Positions 17,145-24,546 of a stretch of 64,000 nucleotides of DNA are shown here, one piece after another. Below the pieces are notes generated by a model. That model was not told the origin of the DNA. It did no database searches and saw only the letters and a list, made by a program, of their open reading frames with translations. The stretch lies in NCBI RefSeq assembly GCF_011758745.1, contig NZ_JAANOV010000001.1, forward strand, positions 2,790,001 to 2,854,000. Reading direction: 5' to 3'. The stretch's first letter is position 1. Each line of letters opens with the position of its first letter. The position numbers were made by a program, and so were the translations under genes. The DNA comes from Amycolatopsis granulosa. GTDB lineage: Bacteria > Actinomycetota > Actinomycetes > Mycobacteriales > Pseudonocardiaceae.

Positions 17145-18436
17145 GCGGTCCTCATTTCCTCGGAGGTGGGAGCGGATTCGCGGAGGCAGAACTCCAGTTC
17201 GAGCCACCGGGCCGCCGCGCCCAGCGCACTGCCGGCGGCGGTGCCCCAGCTGGATCCGACGGCGCCGCCCATCGCGGCCCCGGCCAGCCCGCCGCCGACG
17301 TAGCCCGCGAACGTGACGACCTCGGCGCGCAGTCCGCGGCCCGCGGCGCCGAGCGCTCGCAACGCCGACGACGAACCGGTGGTGAAGCTCGCGGCGGCGA
17401 CGGCGAGCGTGGCGGGCAGGATCAGCGCGGCGGCCGAGGGCCACACGTCGCCCAGCAGGCAGCGGCCGGCGGATTCGGGCAGCAGCACGATCAGCGCGAG
17501 GCCCCACACCATCGCCGCGGCTGCCTGACCGCCGCCGAGCAGCAGCGCGAACAGCCGCAGCCGGTGCGGCCGTTCCCGCACCACCCGCGCCGCCTCGGAC
17601 ACGGTGACCAGCGACAGTCCGATGAGGACGGCCATGAACGGCCCGAGCAGCAGCTGGGATCCGCGGACCGCGCCGACGTCGGCCAGCCCGGCGATCGCGC
17701 CCAGCCCGTACATGCGCAGCTGCCCGGACCCGGCCACCAGCACGTTCTCCGCGAGGAACCGGCTGCCGAGGTCGCGGTGCTCGCGGATCCAGCTGCCCGT
17801 CCCGCCCCAGGCCGGGGTCATCCGCGTCTGCCAGTAGCCGTAGGCCCCGGCGACCGCGGCGGACAGGCCCCACGCGAGCAGGAACGCGACCACGCTGCCG
17901 TGCGGCATCGCCAGCAGCAGCGCCGGCACCAGGGCCACGTTCCACACCATGTCGTTGACGAACGCCTTGCGGCCCTGCCCGGCGGCGAAGAACGCGAACC
18001 GCCAGCTGTCCTGCAGCATCAGTCCCGGCAGCACGACGCCGAGCGCGATGAACGCGGCACCCACGGTCCCGCCGATCACCAGCCCGGCGAGCGCGCTCAC
18101 CACCCCGGTGGCGGCACCGACGAGCAGCGCGGTGCCACTGGACCGGGCCACCGCGCCGCGCCACAAGCCGGTCGAGACGCCGCTGAACCGCACGGACAGC
18201 GGATCGGTCGCGAGCCCGCGCGAGAAGCCCAGCACCACGCCGTAGGTGACCCAGGCGAGCGTGAACACGCCGAAGGCCGCCGCGCCGAGCGAGCGGGCGA
18301 CGTAGACGCCGACGAAGAAGTTGCTGACACTGGACACCGCTTGATCGCCGAGGCCCCAGGTGATCCGGCCGGCCATCGCGCGCAGCGGCGAGTCGCGCAC
18401 CCGGCGGTGCCGTCCGGTCCGGTCCGTCACCGCCAT
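17141..18436 (-). CDS. Wzx-like polysaccharide flippase (MOP superfamily)
   Basis: A 431-aa polytopic membrane protein with about 12 hydrophobic segments. The N-terminal part has WGLGDQAVSSVSNFFVGVYVA, typical of MOP-family polysaccharide exporters. Such proteins flip lipid-linked repeat units across the membrane for polymerisation by a Wzy-type enzyme; the O-antigen-ligase-like gene of the facing operon is a candidate partner. The start ATG 18436 lies 58 bases after the SDR stop, one of the few non-overlapping junctions in this operon. Confidence 0.78.
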   Translation of the reverse strand: MAVTDRTGRHRRVRDSPLRAMAGRITWGLGDQAVSSVSNFFVGVYVARSLGAAAFGVFTLAWVTYGVVLGFSRGLATDPLSVRFSGVSTGLWRGAVARSSGTALLVGAATGVVSALAGLVIGGTVGAAFIALGVVLPGLMLQDSWRFAFFAAGQGRKAFVNDMVWNVALVPALLLAMPHGSVVAFLLAWGLSAAVAGAYGYWQTRMTPAWGGTGSWIREHRDLGSRFLAENVLVAGSGQLRMYGLGAIAGLADVGAVRGSQLLLGPFMAVLIGLSLVTVSEAARVVRERPHRLRLFALLLGGGQAAAAMVWGLALIVLLPESAGRCLLGDVWPSAAALILPATLAVAAASFTTGSSSALRALGAAGRGLRAEVVTFAGYVGGGLAGAAMGGAVGSSWGTAAGSALGAAARWLELEFCLRESAPTSEEMRTA

Positions 18437-18494
18437 GTCCGCACCCCGCCGGCAAATCGCTCCACCAGCGCGTGCATCCCGGCGCCGGTCCGCA

Positions 18495-19517
18495 TCAGGT
18501 GAACCGCAGGGAGTCGTCGACCAGGCCGTCCTCGCGGTGCTGCCGGAGCCGGGCCAGCCGGGTGAAGCGCTGCTCGAACGCGCGGCGCGTCAGCCCGTAC
18601 CGCTGGTACGCCTCGACCAGCTCGACCGCGCCGTCCTTGACCAGCCACTCGCAGGTGAAGCCGGGGACCGCCGCGCGGAACCGGGAGAAGTCGACCCGGT
18701 AGGACCGCGGATCGGCCCCGGCCTCACCGGTGATCCGCAACCGGGAACCGGGCACGGCCTCCACGACCTGCCCGGCGATCTCGGCCACGGTCACGTTGTT
18801 GCGTTCCGTGCCGATGTTGAACGCCTGGTCGTGCACCGCTTCCCGGGGCGCGACCAGCGCGGCGGCGAAGGCCCGCGCGATGTCCTGCGCGTGCACGAGC
18901 GGCCGCCACGGCGTGCCGTCGGAGAGCACCAGCACTTCCCCGGACAGGCACGCGTGCCCGACCAGGTTGTTCAGCACGATGTCCGCGCGCAGCCGCGGGG
19001 AGAACCCGAACGCGGTCGCGTTGCGCAGGTAGACCGGCGAGAAGCCGTCGTCGGCCATCGCGTGCAGGTCGTCCTCGACCAGCACCTTCGACTCCGCGTA
19101 GGGGGTCACCGGCCGCAGCGGCGCGTCCTCGGTCACCAGGTCCGCGCCGCCGGAGGCGCCGTAGACCGAGCATGTGGACGCGTACAGGAACCGCGACACC
19201 CCCGCGTCCTTCGCCAGCCGGGCCAGCCGGACCGCCGCCCGGTGGTTGATCTCGTAGGTCAGCTCGGGCGCGAGCGCACCCAGCGGATCGTTCGACAGCG
19301 CGGCCAGGTGGATCACCGCATCCACATCGGACACCTGCGCGGGCGTGACGTCCCGCAGGTCGGTCCGGTGCCCGGGCGGGTCCTGCGGCGCCGGGCCGAG
19401 CACGCAGTCGTCGAACAAACCGGAGTCGAGCCCGGTCACCTCGTGACCGGCGGCGGTGAGCACCGGCGCCATCACCGTGCCCAGGTAGCCCTTGTGCCCG
19501 GTCAGCAGCACACGCAT
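18495..19517 (-). CDS. NAD-dependent epimerase/dehydratase (extended SDR)
   Basis: A 340-aa extended SDR with NAD-binding TGHKGYLGTVM, then STCSVYG and YAESK (the Ser, Tyr and Lys of the active site). The GHKGYLG wording is common in sugar-nucleotide SDRs next to RfbF and C-methyltransferase genes. It may act on the CDP-linked sugar made here (4-reduction, epimerisation or dehydration), but I cannot name the reaction. It ends 58 bases before the flippase start and begins 3 bases after the PIG-L gene. Confidence 0.8.
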   Translation of the reverse strand: MRVLLTGHKGYLGTVMAPVLTAAGHEVTGLDSGLFDDCVLGPAPQDPPGHRTDLRDVTPAQVSDVDAVIHLAALSNDPLGALAPELTYEINHRAAVRLARLAKDAGVSRFLYASTCSVYGASGGADLVTEDAPLRPVTPYAESKVLVEDDLHAMADDGFSPVYLRNATAFGFSPRLRADIVLNNLVGHACLSGEVLVLSDGTPWRPLVHAQDIARAFAAALVAPREAVHDQAFNIGTERNNVTVAEIAGQVVEAVPGSRLRITGEAGADPRSYRVDFSRFRAAVPGFTCEWLVKDGAVELVEAYQRYGLTRRAFEQRFTRLARLRQHREDGLVDDSLRFT

Positions 19518-19520
19518 CGC

Positions 19521-20162
19521 TCAGCCCTCCAGGTGGAGACGCATCTTCTGCACGTGGAAGCCCTCCGCGTACCGCGCCTGGCATTCGATGCCGCGGATGC
19601 GGGCCAGCCCGAGGAACGCTTCCCGGTCGTACCAAGGACGATGTCGCTGCGAGGCGTAGTGCCGTTGCAGCAGTTCCACTTTTTTCCCGGCGAGTTCGTC
19701 CCGCAGCGGCACGTACGCGGTGGGCGTCGTGAGGTCGCCGTCCCATTTCACGATCTCGTAGCCGAGGGTGAGGTGGCCGCGGAACGCGGTCGGCACGAGT
19801 TCCGCCAGGCCGCGGTGGTCCTGGTGCGCGTCGCCGGTGCGGGGCGCGAGGATCAGGTCCGGATCGGTGCGGGACCGCAGGTCCTCCAGCGCGTTCTTCA
19901 CCTCGTCCCAGTGCGCGGGCAGCCGCCCGTCCGGCGTCTTCAGCACCGTCACGTCGAGGTCCGCGCCCGGGCAGAACGCGGCGAGCGCGGACCGTTCCTC
20001 CTCCTCGCGCTCCGTGCCGCCGCCGGAGGAGACCAGGGCGTCCACCCGCAGCCCGGGACGGGCGAGGGTGAGCAGGGTGCCGCCCGCGCCGATCGCGATG
20101 TCGTCGCAGTGCGCGCCGAGCACGACGATCCGCTGGATGCGTCCGGCAGTCAGTCCGATCAC
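19521..20162 (-). CDS. PIG-L family (LmbE-like) deacetylase
   Basis: A 213-aa zinc-dependent N-deacetylase. VLGAHCDDIAIGAGG carries the His-Asp-Asp metal and base motif (the usual AHPDDE is AHCDDI here), and DAHQDH gives the second metal His. The family removes acetyl groups from N-acetylated sugars. It may expose an amino group on the polymer's amino sugar or a nucleotide-sugar precursor. GTG 20162 overlaps the cytidylyltransferase stop (GTGA), which fixes the start; the longer upstream frame is inside that gene. Confidence 0.82.
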   Translation of the reverse strand: MIGLTAGRIQRIVVLGAHCDDIAIGAGGTLLTLARPGLRVDALVSSGGGTEREEEERSALAAFCPGADLDVTVLKTPDGRLPAHWDEVKNALEDLRSRTDPDLILAPRTGDAHQDHRGLAELVPTAFRGHLTLGYEIVKWDGDLTTPTAYVPLRDELAGKKVELLQRHYASQRHRPWYDREAFLGLARIRGIECQARYAEGFHVQKMRLHLEG

Positions 20163-20947
20163 GCCGGCACTCGGTCCTTCTCCCACAGCGCCCACGGGCG
20201 CACCCCGCGCGTGTAGCCCTCGTCCAGGGCGAAGCGTTCCTTGACGGTGTCCGTCGGCTTCCAGAACCCGCGGTAGGGGTAGGCCAGCAGGCGGCCGCGC
20301 TTGGCGAGTTCGGCGCACCCGTCGGCGACCAGGTCACCGCCGGGCGGGATGTGGTCGAACACCTCCTGGCGCAACACGAAGTACCCGCCGTTCTCCCACA
20401 GCGGCATCTCGCTCACCGCGGTGATCGAGCCGACCAGGCCGCCCTCGTCCATCTCCACGCAGTGGAACGACGACTGCGGTGGTACGACCATCATCGACGC
20501 GCCCGCGTCGGTGGCGGCGAACCGCTCGATCATCGCCGGCAGCGGGGCGTCGGTGAGCACGTCGGCGTAGTTGGCGAGGAACATCGCGTCACCGTCGAGG
20601 TGCTCGCGCACCCGGCGCAGCCGTTCCCCGATCGGCGATTCGATGCCGGTCTGCACGAACGAGATCGTCCAGTCCGCGATGTCGGTGGACAACAGTTCCG
20701 CCCGGCCGCCCCGCAGCACGAAGTCGTTGGACGTGGTCTCGGAGTAGTTGAGGAAGAAGTCCTTGATGTGGTGGGCACCGTAGCCGAGGCAGAGGATGAA
20801 CTCGGTGTGCCCGAAGTGCGCGTAGTAGCGCATGACGTGCCAGATCAGTGGCCGGGGACCGACCATGGCCATCGGCTTGGGCACGTCGGAGGCGGTGCCG
20901 CCGCGCATCCGCATTCCGTACCCGCCGCAGAACAGGACGACCTTCAC
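20159..20947 (-). CDS. rfbF: Glucose-1-phosphate cytidylyltransferase (RfbF-type)
   Basis: A 262-aa nucleotidyltransferase. The N-terminal LFCGGYGMRMR replaces the usual L.GG.GTR loop. It continues with PKPMAMVGPRPLIWHVMRYY and FILCLGYGAHHIKDFFLNY, which are diagnostic of RfbF, and ENGGYFVLR. It makes CDP-glucose from glucose 1-phosphate and CTP, the first step to CDP-linked deoxy and branched sugars. GTG 20947 overlaps the methyltransferase stop. The next canonical enzyme, CDP-glucose 4,6-dehydratase (RfbG), is not recognisable by name in this window. Confidence 0.85.
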   Translation of the reverse strand: MKVVLFCGGYGMRMRGGTASDVPKPMAMVGPRPLIWHVMRYYAHFGHTEFILCLGYGAHHIKDFFLNYSETTSNDFVLRGGRAELLSTDIADWTISFVQTGIESPIGERLRRVREHLDGDAMFLANYADVLTDAPLPAMIERFAATDAGASMMVVPPQSSFHCVEMDEGGLVGSITAVSEMPLWENGGYFVLRQEVFDHIPPGGDLVADGCAELAKRGRLLAYPYRGFWKPTDTVKERFALDEGYTRGVRPWALWEKDRVPA

Positions 20948-22182
20948 GATGGGTTCACCTCGACGATTTCCAGGTGGGGTATGGGGAAGACCAGCCGCCC
21001 GCCCCACTCCCCGACGTAGGACAGTTGCCGGACCAGTTCGTCCCGGAGGTTCCAGGGCAGGACGAGGACGTAGTCGGGCCGGTCCGTGGCGATGCGGTCC
21101 GGCGGCAGGATGGGAATGCGCGTGCCGGGCGTGTACCGGCCGTGCTTGTACGGGTTGCGGTCGACGGTGTAGGCGAGCAGGTCCGGCCGGATGCCGCAGT
21201 GGTTGAGCAGGGTGTTGCCCTTGCCCGGCGCCCCGTACCCGGCCACGGTCGCGCCGTCGTCGGCCGCGTCGACGAGGAACCGCAGCAGGTCCCGGCGCAC
21301 CCTCGCCACCCGGGCGGCGAACTCGGTGTAGCCGGACAGCTCGTGCAGCCCGGCGGCCTTTTCCCGGGCCAGCACGTCGAGCACGCGCCGGCTCGGTTCC
21401 CCCGCGGCCTCCACCGGCCGCGCCCACAACCGGATCGAGCCGCCGTGCGTCGGCAGCAGCTCCACGTCCACAAGCGACAGTCCACCGGAAGCGAGGGCGC
21501 GTTGTGCGGAAGCGACCGTGTAGTACTGGAAGTGCTCGTGGTAGATCGTGTCGTACTGGGTCTTCTCGATCAGCGTGAGCAGGTGCTGCACCTCGATCGA
21601 GACCCAGCCGTCGTCGGCGGTCAGCGACCGCAGGCCCTTCGTGAAGCCGGTGACGTCCGGGATGTGCGCGTAGACGTTGTTGGCCACCACCAGATCCGCC
21701 GGGCCGTGCTCGTCGCGCACCCGTGCGCCCGTTTCCGGGCCGAGGAACGCGGTGAGCGTGGGCACGCCGGCCGCGCGCGCGGCCTGGCCGACGTTCACCG
21801 ACGGCTCCACGCCGAGACACCGGATCCCTTGTGCCACAACGTGCTTGAGCAGGTACCCGTCGTTGCTCGCGACCTCGACGACGAACGAGTCGCCGTCCAG
21901 GCCCAGCCGGTCCACCGCACCGGCGACGAACTTCCCCGCGTGGTCCACCCAGGACCGCGAATACGACGAGAAATACGCGTATTCGGTGAATGTTTCCTCC
22001 GGCGTGATCAACGGCGGAATCTGCGCGAGCCAGCAATCCGTGCAGACCCGCAGGTGCAAGGGAAAGGTATTTTCCGACTCGTCGAGCTGTTGCGCGGTCA
22101 GGAACTTCTCGCACGGCGGCGTTGCGCCGAGGTCGACGACGCTGGCCAGGTGGGTGGAACCGCAGAGCCGGCAGGAGGTCAT
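20944..22182 (-). CDS. SAM-dependent sugar C-methyltransferase (TylC3/NovU-like, zinc-binding N-terminus)
   Basis: A 412-aa protein with three parts. First, an N-terminal Methyltransf_13 zinc module (CRLCG at residues 4-8, CTDC about 47). Second, a class I SAM domain (VVEVASNDGYLLKHV, LGVEPS, ADLVVANNVYAHI). Third, a C-terminal Methyltransf_14 domain with GYGAPGKGNTLL. This architecture is that of NDP-4-keto-sugar C3-methyltransferases that make branched-chain sugars. IYHEHFQYYTV carries the conserved active-site His/Tyr region. It is the first gene of the minus operon; an 82-base gap separates it from the dimethylargininase-like gene. Confidence 0.85.
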   Translation of the reverse strand: MTSCRLCGSTHLASVVDLGATPPCEKFLTAQQLDESENTFPLHLRVCTDCWLAQIPPLITPEETFTEYAYFSSYSRSWVDHAGKFVAGAVDRLGLDGDSFVVEVASNDGYLLKHVVAQGIRCLGVEPSVNVGQAARAAGVPTLTAFLGPETGARVRDEHGPADLVVANNVYAHIPDVTGFTKGLRSLTADDGWVSIEVQHLLTLIEKTQYDTIYHEHFQYYTVASAQRALASGGLSLVDVELLPTHGGSIRLWARPVEAAGEPSRRVLDVLAREKAAGLHELSGYTEFAARVARVRRDLLRFLVDAADDGATVAGYGAPGKGNTLLNHCGIRPDLLAYTVDRNPYKHGRYTPGTRIPILPPDRIATDRPDYVLVLPWNLRDELVRQLSYVGEWGGRLVFPIPHLEIVEVNPS

Positions 22183-22264
22183 GCCCCTGATTCGGGAGAC
22201 ACCGCGGAGCTGTTACAAATCCCGGGCACATTCCCGGCGCCGAGCTCGAAATGAGACGCGGGAA

Positions 22265-23095
22265 CTACTTGCGGATCTCCAGCGTGCAGCACTTCGGGCC
22301 GCCACCGGCCTTGCGGAGTTCGGAGATGTCCACGAACACCGGTTCGTAGCCGCGCGCGACGAGCCGCTCACCCAGGCCGGTGGCCTCCCGCGGCAGGACG
22401 ACGTTGCGGCCGTCGGACACCCCGTTGAGGCCGAAGCACTCGGCGTCGGCCGCGGTGGCGAGCACGGCGTCCGGGAACAGGCGCGCCAGGACGCGGCGCG
22501 ACCCGGCGGAGAACGCTTCCGGGTAGTACGCGATCTGCGCCGGCGTGGTGTCGGTGGCCTCGCTGAGCACGAACAGCGCGGTGTCCAGGTGGTAGTAGCG
22601 CGGATCGGTCAGGCGCAACGACAGCACCGGCACGCCGAGCACCTCCTGCGCCTCGGCGTGCGCGGCCGGGTCGGTGCGGAAGCCGGTGCCGGCCAGCAGC
22701 AGGCGACCGGTCCAGGCGAAATCGCCCTCGGCCTCGTTGACATAGGAGGGCATGACGATGTCGCGGTAGCCGTGCTCGGCGAACCAGCGGCGGAAGTGGG
22801 CGGCCTCGGCGGCGCGCTGCGGAGCGCGGAACTTCGCGCCCAGCACGCGCCCGTCGACGACGGTGCCGGAGTTGGCGGCGAACACCATGTCCGGCAGGCC
22901 CGGCTGCGGCTCGATCTCCTCGACGGTGTGGCCGAGGCGGCGGTAGGTGTCGCGCAGCTCCCGCCACTGCCGCATCGCCCGTTCGGTGCTGACCGGCTGC
23001 GCCGGGTCCATCCAGGGGTTGATGGCGTAGTCGACCGCGAAGTACCGCGGCGGGCACATGAGGTAGCGGCGGGTGGTCGGTACCCGGGTCGTCAT
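22265..23095 (-). CDS. Dimethylargininase / arginine-handling amidinotransferase-fold hydrolase
   Basis: A 276-aa member of the guanidino-group-modifying enzyme family. It has PDMVFAANSGTVV, EGDFAWTG, YYHLDTALF (catalytic His) and, at the C-terminus, GGPKCCTLEIRK (catalytic Cys). Known members hydrolyse N-methylated arginines or arginine. The divergent Lrp/AsnC gene 74 bases away repeats the arrangement of M. tuberculosis Rv2323c-Rv2324, linked to arginine/ornithine metabolism. ATG 23095 is chosen because the longer frame runs through the Lrp promoter. No ornithine aminotransferase gene follows it here; the next gene downstream is the glycan methyltransferase. Confidence 0.82.
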   Translation of the reverse strand: MTTRVPTTRRYLMCPPRYFAVDYAINPWMDPAQPVSTERAMRQWRELRDTYRRLGHTVEEIEPQPGLPDMVFAANSGTVVDGRVLGAKFRAPQRAAEAAHFRRWFAEHGYRDIVMPSYVNEAEGDFAWTGRLLLAGTGFRTDPAAHAEAQEVLGVPVLSLRLTDPRYYHLDTALFVLSEATDTTPAQIAYYPEAFSAGSRRVLARLFPDAVLATAADAECFGLNGVSDGRNVVLPREATGLGERLVARGYEPVFVDISELRKAGGGPKCCTLEIRK

Positions 23096-23169
23096 GGAAT
23101 CAACGGTATGGCTCGATTCAGGGACAAGCAATCGCTGTTCTTTGCTCATCAACCTGATAAACATTGCGT

Positions 23170-23616
23170 GTGAACACTCTCGATCAGCAGATCGTTTCGT
23201 GTCTGGTGACGAATGCGCGCGCAAGTTACGCCGAGATCGGCAAGGTGGTCGGGTTGTCCGCACCGGCGGTGAAACGCCGGGTGGACCGGCTGCTGGAGAC
23301 CGGCGTGCTGCGTGGCTTCACGGCGGTGGTCGACCCGGAGGCGCTGGGCTGGGGCACCGAGGCGTTCGTCGAGGTGCACTGCCGCGGCAACGTCTCCCCG
23401 GCCCGCATCCGGGCGCGGCTGGAACCACTGCCCGAGGTGGTCGCGGCCTACACCGTGACCGGCGCGGCGGACGCCATCGTGCACCTGCGGGCGGCCGACA
23501 TCCACCAGCTGGAGATGGCCCTGGAGCGGGTGCGCGGGCTGGAGATCATCGACCGCACGGTGTCCACCGTCGTGCTGTCCCGGCTCCTTGAGCGCCCGCC
23601 CAACCCCGCGACATGA
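23170..23616 (+). CDS. Lrp/AsnC family transcriptional regulator
   Basis: A 148-aa protein with an N-terminal winged HTH (SYAEIGKVVGLSAPAVKRRV) and a C-terminal RAM ligand-binding domain. It is divergent from the dimethylargininase-like gene and probably controls it in response to an amino acid such as arginine or ornithine (inference from the Rv2323c-Rv2324 arrangement). GTG 23170 is preferred over TTG 23164. The 74-base intergenic region is distinctly A+T-richer than its surroundings and should hold both promoters and operators. Confidence 0.88.
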   Translation: MNTLDQQIVSCLVTNARASYAEIGKVVGLSAPAVKRRVDRLLETGVLRGFTAVVDPEALGWGTEAFVEVHCRGNVSPARIRARLEPLPEVVAAYTVTGAADAIVHLRAADIHQLEMALERVRGLEIIDRTVSTVVLSRLLERPPNPAT

Positions 23617-23623
23617 TGGCGGG

Positions 23624-24388
23624 ATGACCGAACGGATCGTTTCCGAGCGGCACGGCGGGGTCGCGGTGGTCACCGTGGACGCCCCGGCGCGGCGGAACTC
23701 GCTCACGGTGTCGCTGTCCACCGAGCTCGCCGAGGCGGTCGCCGAGGCGGAGCGGGACGTGCGGGTGCACGCGCTGGTCGTCACCGGGACGCCGCCGGCG
23801 TTCTGCGCCGGTGCCGATCTGACGACGCTGGGCAGTGCCGGGGAGGAGGGTCTGCGGGCGGTCTACGCGGGCTTCCTGGCGGTGGCCCGGTCCACGCTGC
23901 CGACGATCGCGGCGGTCGGCGGCGCGGCGGTCGGCGCCGGTCTGAACCTCGCACTCGCCGCGGACGTCCGGCTGGCCGGGCCGCGTGCGAAGTTCGTCCC
24001 GCGGTTCCTCGAACTCGGCCTGCACCCGGGCGGCGGGTTCACCTGGATGTTGCAGCGCGCGGTGGGTGCCCAGCGCGCGCGGGCGATGACGTTGTTCGGT
24101 CAGTCCCTCGACGCGGCCGCGGCCGAGGCGGCCGGCCTGACCCTGGGTACCGTGCACGGCGACCACGGCGACCTGCTGGCGGCGGCGCTGGAGCTGGCGG
24201 AACCGGCGGCGGAGGCACCCCGGGACGTCGTCCTCGCCACGAAGTCCTCCCTGCGGCAGACCGCGGCCATGGCCGAGCATTCCCGCGCGGTGGACACCGA
24301 GCTCGAACCGCAGCTGAAGTCCCTGGATTCGCCCGGGTTCGCGGACCGGCTCGCCGCGATGCGGGCGGCGATCGGCGCGGCGAAGTAA
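23624..24388 (+). CDS. Crotonase-fold (enoyl-CoA hydratase/isomerase-like) protein without the usual catalytic Glu pair
   Basis: A 254-aa crotonase-superfamily protein. ARRNSLTV, FCAGADLTTL (oxyanion hole) and GGAAVGAGLNLALAADVRLA are present. In classical hydratases the sequences are GGGCE and GQPE..LG; here the aligned positions read GAGLN and VPRFLELG, so both catalytic glutamates appear substituted. It may therefore be an isomerase, thioesterase or other crotonase activity rather than a hydratase. It starts 7 bases after the Lrp stop and could be co-transcribed with it. Confidence 0.75.
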   Translation: MTERIVSERHGGVAVVTVDAPARRNSLTVSLSTELAEAVAEAERDVRVHALVVTGTPPAFCAGADLTTLGSAGEEGLRAVYAGFLAVARSTLPTIAAVGGAAVGAGLNLALAADVRLAGPRAKFVPRFLELGLHPGGGFTWMLQRAVGAQRARAMTLFGQSLDAAAAEAAGLTLGTVHGDHGDLLAAALELAEPAAEAPRDVVLATKSSLRQTAAMAEHSRAVDTELEPQLKSLDSPGFADRLAAMRAAIGAAK

Positions 24389-24390
24389 CT

Positions 24391-24412
24391 GTTACCATTG
24401 GTAGCAGGTAAC
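24391..24412. promoter_or_regulatory. Inverted repeat between the crotonase gene and korA (candidate operator)
   Basis: GTTACC (24391-24396) and GGTAAC (24407-24412) form a 6-bp inverted repeat. It encloses TACCA-T-TGGTA (24393-24403), itself an interrupted palindrome. The position, just after the crotonase stop and 135 bases upstream of korA, suits an operator for a dimeric regulator or a short terminator. Function is not established. Confidence 0.35.
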
Positions 24413-24501
24413 CGGGATCACACCGCCGATCCACGACCGGGAATCCCCGCGCACAAACAGCAAGTAAGGTGGAGGTATCGGCGAAAGTGTGCCCACGGCC
24501 A

Positions 24502-24516
24502 CGTGTCGACGACACG
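24502..24516. promoter_or_regulatory. Interrupted palindrome close upstream of korA (candidate operator)
   Basis: CGTGTCG-A-CGACACG is a perfect 7-bp inverted repeat with a one-base spacer. It ends 30 bases before the korA start, a position suited to a repressor acting near the transcription or translation start. The cognate factor is unknown. Confidence 0.35.
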
Positions 24517-24546
24517 ACCGATCGGGAGAGAGGGATTCTCTGACCC

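Noticed and set aside
15064-18455. Long minus-strand frames that merge neighbouring glycan genes into apparent fusions
   Set aside because: The N-terminal extensions are out-of-frame readings of the preceding gene. Each real start is marked by an ATGA, GTGA or TGATG overlap and a family N-terminus.
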